Source of the DNA: Oligoflexaceae bacterium
GTDB taxonomy: Bacteria > Bdellovibrionota_B > Oligoflexia > Oligoflexales > Oligoflexaceae
Direction of reading: 5' to 3'
DNA length: 22,291 nt
Assembly: GCA_947474445.1 (NCBI GenBank)
Contig: CANJJY010000018.1
Location: 1 to 22,291, forward strand
The notes under the pieces were generated by a model. It was given only the letters and a program-made list of their open reading frames with translations. It was not told the origin of the DNA and did not search any database. The translations under genes and the position numbers were made by a program. Below are positions 15,280-21,628 of the stretch, piece after piece (within the stretch, counting starts at the first letter, position 1; each line of letters opens with the position of its first letter).

Positions 15280-15747
15280 TCAGGCGGCGACGAAAGCCAA
15301 CCAGTAGAAGATCCAACCCGTTACCGTCGTCGCAACCATCGAATAGGCTGAGAGGCGACCGTAGGTTCTGTGTCTGAAGCGGCCCCGACTGGCAGCGGCC
15401 ATGATCTGCTGGCGCGTCGCCTCAAAGATTGTATAAGCCCATAGAATCAATGTTGGAATTGAAAAACAGAGATGGATATAGAGAGCGGGAAAAACCCAGG
15501 TGTCGAAGTAAGGAGAAGGCTCAGCCATGTGTCGCCAGCCCCACAGCCGCATGTTGACCTCGAAGGCCAGAATAGTGAGTCCGAGGACAATGCCGAGACC
15601 GATCTGAATGCTGCGATGCGTCTGATACCTTTGGCGCCGCTTGACCTGCAGCAGGCTAAACAAGAGGACGGGGAGGACCGCAGCCATAGCTAAGACTATG
15701 AAATCTAAGATAAAACTTGCTCGGCTACCAGGTACAAAACCTTCCAA
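15280..15747 (-). CDS. DUF420-type membrane protein
   Basis: 155-aa integral membrane protein with about four transmembrane helices (about 11-33, 47-64, 84-107 and 132-153). The spacing and the histidines at 44 (THRS), 73 (WRHM), 92 (YIHL) and 126 (RHRTYGRLS) resemble DUF420 proteins, some of which (YozB/CtaM) are linked to haem-copper oxidase maturation. Such a role here is only an inference from family. The start is TTG, supported by GAGGAG 6 bases upstream. It lies 102 bases after argB on the same strand and may or may not belong to the arginine operon; no clear terminator separates them. Confidence 0.7.
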   Translation of the reverse strand: MEGFVPGSRASFILDFIVLAMAAVLPVLLFSLLQVKRRQRYQTHRSIQIGLGIVLGLTILAFEVNMRLWGWRHMAEPSPYFDTWVFPALYIHLCFSIPTLILWAYTIFEATRQQIMAAASRGRFRHRTYGRLSAYSMVATTVTGWIFYWLAFVAA

Positions 15748-15849
15748 GTGTCGCTCCTCTTCACCAGTCGTTGGGGCGAACTTATTTATAGCCGACTCTA
15801 GAAAAATTTACGATACCGGCTTCCTCACGCCGCTTGCCTCTTGGTCGGT

Positions 15850-16638
15850 TTAAGAAATCATGGTGCCCCGAAAGGCGTCGCCGCGCGCGTAATGAAGCGA
15901 ATCCTGAGGCGAGGCAAGCAAAACGCGGTGTGCACCCAGCGTTTTCGCCTGAAAGCAGCTATCGAGTTTGGGTAACATACCGCCCTGAACTTTCTTCTCG
16001 CGCTTCAGACGCTCGTATTGGACGCGATCGATCTGCGGGAGAAGAGAGGACTGATCGTCGATATCGAGCAGTACACCCGGCTTATCGAAGCAGTAGTAAA
16101 GAAAAGTTTCATAGCGACCAGAAAAGGCCTGCGTAACCTGGCACGCGACCCCATCAGCATTGCTGTTGAGCAACTCTCCAGTCGCCTTCTCCCAGCTGAT
16201 GGGAGCCAAGACGGGGATCATATCTTGGACCATCAAGTCTTCGAGGAAGTCCGAGCGAACCTCGCGAATATCGCCGACGCAACCGAAATCGATCGGTTCG
16301 GGGCGCCGACGCTGAGCGGTAAACACCCGCGCATCGGCTCCGGTGAGGCCGATCGCATCGGCGCCGAGCATCTGGAGCTGGGCGACGATCTGCTTATTCA
16401 GCAGTCCGCCGTAAACCATGGTGACGAGATCGCGCATAGCGGGCGAGGTGATGCGCCGGCCTTCGTGCATTTCGATGGGTAAACCGAGCTGCGTGGCGAG
16501 CTGGTCGGCGTGGACGCCGCCGCCGTGCACGAGAATCTTCTTACCAGAAAGAGCCGCAAAGCCGCGGAGAAAAGTCTGCAGTTCTTCGCTTTTATCGAGC
16601 AGTTTTCCGCTGATTTTGAATATCGATAGTTTTTCCAT
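15850..16638 (-). CDS. argB: N-acetylglutamate kinase
   Basis: Phosphorylates N-acyl-glutamate, the second step of arginine synthesis, in the cytoplasm. The 262-aa protein shows the amino-acid-kinase fold signatures: Lys8 in FKISGK, the nucleotide loop HGGG (38-41), the substrate Arg region GRRIT (about 60-63), NSNADG (158-163) and the GGMLPK motif (219-224). Family members usually have a second Gly where Ser10 stands. ATG 16638 has GGAG about 9 bases upstream. It is the last enzyme gene of the GNAT-argC-argD-argF'-argB operon, 27 bases after argF'. The divergent N-terminus suggests the form that accompanies acylornithine carbamoyltransferases, so the substrate could be acetyl- or succinylglutamate. 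Confidence 0.9.
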   Translation of the reverse strand: MEKLSIFKISGKLLDKSEELQTFLRGFAALSGKKILVHGGGVHADQLATQLGLPIEMHEGRRITSPAMRDLVTMVYGGLLNKQIVAQLQMLGADAIGLTGADARVFTAQRRRPEPIDFGCVGDIREVRSDFLEDLMVQDMIPVLAPISWEKATGELLNSNADGVACQVTQAFSGRYETFLYYCFDKPGVLLDIDDQSSLLPQIDRVQYERLKREKKVQGGMLPKLDSCFQAKTLGAHRVLLASPQDSLHYARGDAFRGTMIS

Positions 16639-16665
16639 GGAAGCTCTCTCCGAGTACGCGGTCGT

Positions 16666-17616
16666 TTACCGCAGATGTTCAAGCATGCGTTTCAGGACCA
16701 CCTGGGCTGCATAGACCCGGTTAAGGGCCTGATTCAAGACCAAGGAACGGGGTCCATCCAACACTTCGTCGGTGACCTTCAAATTGCGGCGTACAGGGAG
16801 GCAATGCATAAAGTAGCCATCCCGCGTCCGCCGCATCTTCTCTTCGCTGACGGTCCAGCTGCGGTCTTCCGAGAGGATGGCTCCGTAGGGTTCATAGGCC
16901 GACCAGTTCTTTGCATAGACAAAATCAGCTCCCTCGAAGGCTCGATCTTGATCGTGCTCGATCCGAGCGCCTTGAGTAAAACTCGGATTTAGTTCGTAGC
17001 CAGGCGGATGAGTGATCACCAGTTCGCAGTCAGTGCGGAGCACCCACTGAGCAAAGGAGTTGGCGACAGCTTGCGGCAAGGCCTTGACCTGTGGAGCCCA
17101 GGTCAGCACCACCTTGGGGCGAGCGCGTCGGCGCTTTTCCATGATAGTCATCACGTCAGCGAGCGATTGCAGAGGATGAACCGTGGCCGACTCGAGACTG
17201 ATCAGAGGACGACCACTGTAGAGGGCGATCTTCTTCATCACGGTTTCATTGTAGTCGGCCTCGCGATCGACGAGGCTAGGAAAACAGCGCACGCCGAGGA
17301 GATCGCAATACTGAGCGAAGACGCCGGCCGCTTCTTTGATATGTTCGCCGGCCGCCTGATCCATCACCACGCCGTCCCGCGTTTCAATGGCCCAACCTTC
17401 TTGATTGATGTTCATCATCAGGGTATGCAGGCCGAGATGCCAAGCCGCTTTTTGCGTGCTGAGCCGGGTGCGCAGACTGGGGTTGAAAAAAACCAAGCCC
17501 AGGGTCTTGCCCTGACCGAGATGGGCGTGGGACCAGGGATTTTGTTTGAGAAGAAAAGCCTCCTCGACCAATTGTGAGACGTCTGCGACGTCGTTGACGC
17601 TGAGAAATTGCTGCAT
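16666..17616 (-). CDS. argF': N-acylornithine carbamoyltransferase (ArgF')
   Basis: Transfers carbamoyl from carbamoyl phosphate to N-acetyl- or N-succinyl-ornithine, giving acylcitrulline. The 316-aa protein carries the carbamoyl-phosphate motif FFNPSLRTRLSTQKAA (43-58), Trp75, HPLQSLAD (147-154) and FMHCLPVRRN (269-278), and aligns well along its length with the Bacteroides fragilis succinylornithine enzyme as I remember it (YDYNE, TWAP, ITHPPGYEL, YAKNWSAY). This separates it from ordinary ornithine carbamoyltransferase. The residue that distinguishes the families (Pro90 in the Bacteroides enzyme, Glu92 in the Xanthomonas acetylornithine enzyme) is Gly90 here, so the acyl group is uncertain. 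It lies 4 bases after argD and upstream of argB in the same operon. No clear Shine-Dalgarno is visible, which suits translational coupling. Confidence 0.88.
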   Translation of the reverse strand: MQQFLSVNDVADVSQLVEEAFLLKQNPWSHAHLGQGKTLGLVFFNPSLRTRLSTQKAAWHLGLHTLMMNINQEGWAIETRDGVVMDQAAGEHIKEAAGVFAQYCDLLGVRCFPSLVDREADYNETVMKKIALYSGRPLISLESATVHPLQSLADVMTIMEKRRRARPKVVLTWAPQVKALPQAVANSFAQWVLRTDCELVITHPPGYELNPSFTQGARIEHDQDRAFEGADFVYAKNWSAYEPYGAILSEDRSWTVSEEKMRRTRDGYFMHCLPVRRNLKVTDEVLDGPRSLVLNQALNRVYAAQVVLKRMLEHLR

Positions 17617-17620
17617 GATG

Positions 17621-18757
17621 TTATGACTCGTTCAAGGCTAAGCGGAGTTTGTCGAGAAGCGCAGAACACTGATCTTCGCTGACGCTCAGGGGTGGAAGGA
17701 GGCGTAAGGTTTCCTTGGTGCTGGCACTGCCGACCAACACGCCGTGTTTATGAAGAAGGCGCGACCGCAGGGGATAGCTATCGCCCTCGATATCACAGGC
17801 GATCATCAGACCACGGCCTCGCACCGCTTTGATCTGCGGGATGTCGCGCAGGGCGGCGGTGAGATTTTGCCCGAGAGCGGCGGCTCGGGCGATTAAATCG
17901 TCCTTTTGCAAGACTTCGCAGACGGCGCGCGCCGCTGTGCAGGCCATAGGATTACCGCCGAAGGTCGTGCCGAGCGAGCCGGCTGTCACTGGCAAACCCT
18001 GTCGCACCCATGTTCCGGCAACGGGATAGCCGTTGCCCATGCCCTTGGCTGTGCAGATCAAATCGGGTTTGACCGTGGGACCGTGATGCTGGAATGCAAA
18101 AAAATTACCGGTGCGACCAAAGCCTGATTGAATCTCATCGGCGATGAGCAAAGCGCCACGGTCGCGACAGAGGCGGGTGAGTTCCTGCCAGTAAAGGCTT
18201 GAACCCTCCCAGATGCCGCCGACTCCCTGGATGCCTTCGATCAACACCGCGGCCGTCTGATCGGTGATCGCTGCCGCCGCAGCCGCGACATCATCCAAGG
18301 CGACGAAGGTGACTTTGAGGCCCGCGTTGACGGGAGCACAGATGCGGTTGGCATGGGTGACCTGAGCGGCGAGCGAGGTGCGGCCGTGGAAACTGCCGCG
18401 CATCGCGACGACTTCGGTCCGCTGCGTGACAAATGAAGCGACTTTCAGGGCATTTTCTATGGCCTCTGCGCCGGAGTTCACTAGAAAGAGATCGTAGTCG
18501 GGACAGCCACTGAGCGGGCCGAGAACCTCGCAGAGGGCCGTTTGCTCGGCAAAATCCACGGCGTTTGAATAATACATCAGGCGCTGGAGCTGTTCGCTCA
18601 GGCGCGCCACGTAGTGAGGATGGGAATGACCGATCGAAATCACGCCGTGCCCGCTATAAAAATCGAGGATAGCTCGCTCGTTTTCGTCATAGAGAAAGCA
18701 ACCTGCGGCGCGATGCAGCGCGAGTTCGGTCTTTGCATAAACGGCCAGTGGACGCAT
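17621..18757 (-). CDS. argD: Acetylornithine aminotransferase
   Basis: PLP-dependent class III aminotransferase converting N-acyl-glutamate semialdehyde to N-acylornithine with glutamate as donor. The 378-aa protein shows NSGAEA (94-99) and GSFHGRT (121-127) for cofactor binding, EGIQG (174-178), ADEIQSGFGRTG (206-217) with Asp207 for the pyridine nitrogen, and the Schiff-base Lys238 in TAKGMGNGYP. Length is normal, slightly short. ATG 18757 has GAGG 5 bases upstream. It follows argC by 7 bases and precedes argF' by 4, as expected for an operon. The aminotransferase often also serves lysine synthesis; that cannot be judged here. Confidence 0.93.
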   Translation of the reverse strand: MRPLAVYAKTELALHRAAGCFLYDENERAILDFYSGHGVISIGHSHPHYVARLSEQLQRLMYYSNAVDFAEQTALCEVLGPLSGCPDYDLFLVNSGAEAIENALKVASFVTQRTEVVAMRGSFHGRTSLAAQVTHANRICAPVNAGLKVTFVALDDVAAAAAAITDQTAAVLIEGIQGVGGIWEGSSLYWQELTRLCRDRGALLIADEIQSGFGRTGNFFAFQHHGPTVKPDLICTAKGMGNGYPVAGTWVRQGLPVTAGSLGTTFGGNPMACTAARAVCEVLQKDDLIARAAALGQNLTAALRDIPQIKAVRGRGLMIACDIEGDSYPLRSRLLHKHGVLVGSASTKETLRLLPPLSVSEDQCSALLDKLRLALNES

Positions 18758-18764
18758 CGGGACC

Positions 18765-19733
18765 TCAATAAGCCAGGGGTTTGAGGAGCAGGCCTTCCGT
18801 CTCGGGCCGCTCGAAGCGCAGGTTCATATTCTGCACGGCCTGCCCCGCGGCTCCCTTAAGGAGGTTATCGATCGCTAAGCAGACGTGAAGATGAGCGCCA
18901 TGCTTTTGCACGTGAAGCAGGGCGTGATTGGTGCTGACAACCTGCTTGAGGTCGATCTCAGTGTCGCTGCGGTGGACAAACGAGCAACCTGCGTAGGTGC
19001 GGTCGTAGAGATCGATGAGAGCTTCTTCAGACCCCTCGCAGACGGTATAGAGCGAGCAGAAGATTCCGCGGGGAAAGTCGGCGCGCATGGGAACAAAGTG
19101 AATTTCGGGGAGCTCTCCAGCCTGCAAGCTTTCGAGGGTTTGCCGTATCTCGGGGAGATGCTGATGAGAGAAGGCCTTGTAGACCGAAACATTATTGGCT
19201 CGCCACGTGAAGTGGGTGGTGTCCTGCAACTTTTGACCCGCACCTGTTGAGCCGGTCAACGCAGTGACGTGGACGGTGTTTTGAAGGAGCTGGCTCTTGG
19301 CCAAAGGCAGGAGCGCAAGTTGAATAGCCGTGGCAAAGCAACCTGGATTGGCTATGCGCGACGCCGCGGCGATCGCCGGCCCGAAGGCCTCAGGCAAGCC
19401 ATAGACAAAGGGATGTTCGGGCGAGGCGAGTCTAAAATCTTGGCTCAGATCGATGATGGTTGCCGCAGTAGGACCAAGCTGATGGGTATGCATCAAGGCC
19501 TGCGATTGACCATGCCCACCGCAGAGAAAAATCACATCGACCCCAGCTGGATCCAGACCCTCGGCAAAGTGGAGGGAGCTCCAGAAAAGATCGCCGTGAA
19601 CGGCGCCTATCTTTTTGCCTGCTTGACTCGCGCTGATGCAGGTCAGTTCGCTGACCCGGGGATGCTGAAGCAAAAGCCGAATCAACTCTCCGCCGGTAAA
19701 ACCCGCCGCGCCGACGACGGCAGCCCGTATCAT
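18765..19733 (-). CDS. argC: N-acetyl-gamma-glutamyl-phosphate reductase
   Basis: NADPH-dependent reduction of N-acyl-glutamyl phosphate to the semialdehyde. The 322-aa protein opens with the Rossmann motif VVGAAGFTGGELIRLL (6-21), has the catalytic Cys132 in ANPGCFATAIQL, the SHQHLPEI motif (His192 region) and a C-terminal segment NLLKGAAGQAVQNMN typical of the family. The frame extends to an ATG at 19799, but ATG 19733 begins exactly at the Rossmann strand, has GAGG 7 bases upstream and overlaps the GNAT stop as ATGA. That overlap indicates translational coupling with the acetyltransferase. Confidence 0.93.
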   Translation of the reverse strand: MIRAAVVGAAGFTGGELIRLLLQHPRVSELTCISASQAGKKIGAVHGDLFWSSLHFAEGLDPAGVDVIFLCGGHGQSQALMHTHQLGPTAATIIDLSQDFRLASPEHPFVYGLPEAFGPAIAAASRIANPGCFATAIQLALLPLAKSQLLQNTVHVTALTGSTGAGQKLQDTTHFTWRANNVSVYKAFSHQHLPEIRQTLESLQAGELPEIHFVPMRADFPRGIFCSLYTVCEGSEEALIDLYDRTYAGCSFVHRSDTEIDLKQVVSTNHALLHVQKHGAHLHVCLAIDNLLKGAAGQAVQNMNLRFERPETEGLLLKPLAY

Positions 19734-20332
19734 ACCGGTACCTCGGCCGAAACTGTTTCCGTCTTCAACTCTCGTTTTTGCTGCCGACGTTTTTCCCATT
19801 CAGGATCGTAAAGCATCGCCGTGCAGAGACAGTTCTTCCTATCTTTGCTCGTGAGGGTCGGATAATTCACGCAGCTTTGACAGCTGGCCCAAAACTCTTC
19901 GTCTTGCGTCAGTTCACTGTAAGTCACTGGCCGGTAGCCGAGTTCTGTATTGATATTCATCACGGCCAGGCTCGTCGTCAAACCGAAGAACTTGGCGGCC
20001 GGATAGCGATTCTTAGAGGTCGTAAAGGCAAAGGCTTTGAGCCGACGCGCGAGGCCATCGCGACGATAAGCTGGAAAAATGAGAAGTCCCGAGTTCGCGA
20101 CGTAGGAACCATTGCTCCAGGTTTCTGCATAGCAAAAACCAGCCACGTCACCCGTATCGGAAGCCAGGGCGATAAACGCCTGTCCGCTGCGGATTTTCGC
20201 TTTGATGTATTCAGGCGTCCGCTTGGCGATACCGGTGCCCCGTGCGCGCGCACTGGCTTCCATCTCCGAACTGATCACCTCCGCAAATCTGCAATCTTCT
20301 TCTCCGGCCACCTTTATGACGAACTCTTGCAT
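19730..20332 (-). CDS. GNAT acetyltransferase, probable N-acylglutamate synthase
   Basis: First gene of the arginine operon, so the natural guess is that it supplies N-acetyl- (or N-succinyl-) glutamate, in place of ArgA or ArgJ. The 200-aa protein is a GNAT fold: an N-terminal strand and helix, AFIALASDTGDVAGFCYAE, then the acyl-CoA-binding motif GLLIFPAYRRDGLARRL (82-98). After it lies an unusual Cys cluster, CQSC (151-154) and CLC (168-170), which could bind metal. A similar gene heads arginine clusters in Bacteroidota, as I recall. The longer frame starts at 20428, but ATG 20332 has GAGG 7 bases upstream and starts at the fold. Its stop overlaps the argC start (ATGA). An inverted repeat lies 26 bases upstream of the start. 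Confidence 0.75.
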   Translation of the reverse strand: MQEFVIKVAGEEDCRFAEVISSEMEASARARGTGIAKRTPEYIKAKIRSGQAFIALASDTGDVAGFCYAETWSNGSYVANSGLLIFPAYRRDGLARRLKAFAFTTSKNRYPAAKFFGLTTSLAVMNINTELGYRPVTYSELTQDEEFWASCQSCVNYPTLTSKDRKNCLCTAMLYDPEWEKRRQQKRELKTETVSAEVPV

Positions 20333-20358
20333 CTTCCGGCCTCGCTTCATGGTTATAC

Positions 20359-20389
20359 ATAATATGCAGTGTATTCGCATATTATTATA
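20359..20389 (-). promoter_or_regulatory. Arginine operon operator and -10 region
   Basis: ATAATATGC (20359-20367) and its exact complement GCATATTAT (20377-20385) form a 9-bp inverted repeat with a 9-base spacer. On the reverse strand a perfect TATAAT (20389-20384) overlaps its upstream arm, placing the repeat across the expected transcription start, 26 bases before the GNAT start. This suits a repressor operator. The arms and spacing do not match the classical ARG box (TGAAT, 4 bases, ATTCA), so the regulator is uncertain. No good -35 was found. Confidence 0.55.
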
Positions 20390-20547
20390 TAATAGACGTA
20401 TACTTACACCGCTCCTCAGGGAATACAATAGATATTAGAACCACTGTCTTAAAAAGAGAATAAAGGGCACGTGAAGGGAGTTACAAAGCTTGTCGGGTAA
20501 ATTCATGAAATGACGGTCGATCATGGGGAGAGGGGAGGTGAGAAGCC

Positions 20548-20587
20548 TTCTGCATAAAGATCGCATTATTGCACTGATTATGCAGAA
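20548..20587. repeat. 10-bp inverted repeat after the oxygenase gene
   Basis: TTCTGCATAA (20548-20557) and its exact complement TTATGCAGAA (20578-20587) flank a 20-base interior. It begins 21 bases after the stop of the reverse-strand oxygenase gene, so it could be a terminator (without a T run) or a protein-binding site ahead of the arginine operon. The rest of 20390-20608 holds nothing else that I can name. Confidence 0.5.
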
Positions 20588-20608
20588 AATGAGAGGGCCG
20601 TCTCGGGA

Positions 20609-21187
20609 TCAGTCCTCGCGGATGACGACGACCATGTCGGGGTCGACGATCCAAGTCTGCAAAACGTAACGGACTTGTGCGGTTGGCAGCACTTCGTGAG
20701 GATGGGTGACCTGAGCGGGAAAAATCACGGCCCGACCTTCCCTGGCCTGGACTTTCAAGTCTTGGCAGGGAAAAAAGAGCTCCCCCCCTTGGCCTTCCTC
20801 GACCGTGTTGAGAAAGAAGATGAGGGTAGCCAAGCGCAGACCGTTGGATGGCGCCACCGGGGTTTGGGCATCATCGTGAAAAGCGCAGGCGTCGCCGGGC
20901 CGATAGCGGGCGATGACCCAACCATCGTTCATCCACTCGCGATCGGAGGTGGCTTGATAGGGTTCCGGGAGCTGAAAAAACGAGGCAATCAAAGGTTCGG
21001 CGAGTTCCGTCACCTTTTGAATGGTCCGCATCCAGCTCCGGGATTCTCCGAGCATGAGATAGCTCCGCGTCGAATAATGCGGTTGAGGGTCAGGGCGCAC
21101 CTGCTGGTCGGCTTCGAATTTTTCGATCAAATCGCGACAGAATTCTGGGCTCAGGGCTTGTTCGAAGAGCTTGACGTAACGAGGCAT
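20609..21187 (-). CDS. 2OG-Fe(II) oxygenase, prolyl-hydroxylase-like
   Basis: 192-aa member of the 2-oxoglutarate/Fe(II) dioxygenase family. The double-stranded beta-helix motifs are visible: the first iron ligands in AFHDDAQ (His104 and Asp106, H-x-D), LRLATLIFFLN and GGELFFP, the distal ligand His164 in THPHEV, and the 2OG-binding Arg173 in VRYVLQTWIVDP. This resembles prolyl 4-hydroxylase-type and PiuC-like proteins, which hydroxylate peptides or small molecules; the substrate is unknown. ATG 21187 has AAGGGA a few bases upstream. It lies upstream of the arginine operon on the same strand but is separated by about 276 bases and a promoter, so a functional link is doubtful. Confidence 0.82.
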   Translation of the reverse strand: MPRYVKLFEQALSPEFCRDLIEKFEADQQVRPDPQPHYSTRSYLMLGESRSWMRTIQKVTELAEPLIASFFQLPEPYQATSDREWMNDGWVIARYRPGDACAFHDDAQTPVAPSNGLRLATLIFFLNTVEEGQGGELFFPCQDLKVQAREGRAVIFPAQVTHPHEVLPTAQVRYVLQTWIVDPDMVVVIRED

Positions 21188-21628
21188 GCTTTTTCCCTTT
21201 CAGCGGGCTATGCGAGGCGCGGGGCTCGAAGATGCCAGGGCACCTGACAAAGCTCAACCCTTTTATGCCGCGTGAAGCCTCGCTTCAAAGACCAAATGCC
21301 AGGCCTCAGAGATTTAAAACCGACAAGTCAATCGTTTAGCCGGCAGGGGTGAGCGCTCGGTAAGGATTTTGATCCAGTTTTCAGAATCCCTCTCTGACGG
21401 CCAGGTATGAATTTCAATTGCTCTAGGCAAAGACCCTTATTGATTGGCTAAACTTCGCCTACCTCAAGACCGAGGCCACTTCCCCGATTCTATATTCATG
21501 TAAGCCGAGGTGAAGAGTCGCAAGGTTCGGTCACCAGCTCGCGGGAAGAGGGAGTCTCAGCCATTCATGAGTGCATTGGGTCAAGGGGATGCCAATGCAC
21601 TTCGTGGGGTAACTTCAGGAAACTGATC
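21188..21628. other. Intergenic region with leader hairpin and possible short frame
   Basis: This 441-base region separates divergent genes. No conserved gene was seen. AGTGCATTGG (21570-21579) and its exact complement CCAATGCACT (21592-21601) form a 10-bp stem with a 12-base loop (containing AAGGGG) 27 bases before the receiver gene. A short frame (GTG 21510 or ATG 21567, to TGA 21626) encodes a small basic peptide and stops 2 bases before the next ATG. Whether it is translated is unknown. A TATATT at 21491-21496 might be a -10, without a convincing -35. Confidence 0.45.

Noticed and set aside
16018..17577. Forward frames of 154, 105 and 189 codons opposite argB and argF'
   Set aside because: Mirror frames of strongly conserved enzymes; no recognisable content.
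20353..20391. Classical ARG box
   Set aside because: The inverted repeat has a 9-base spacer and TATGC arms, not TGAAT with a 4-base spacer.
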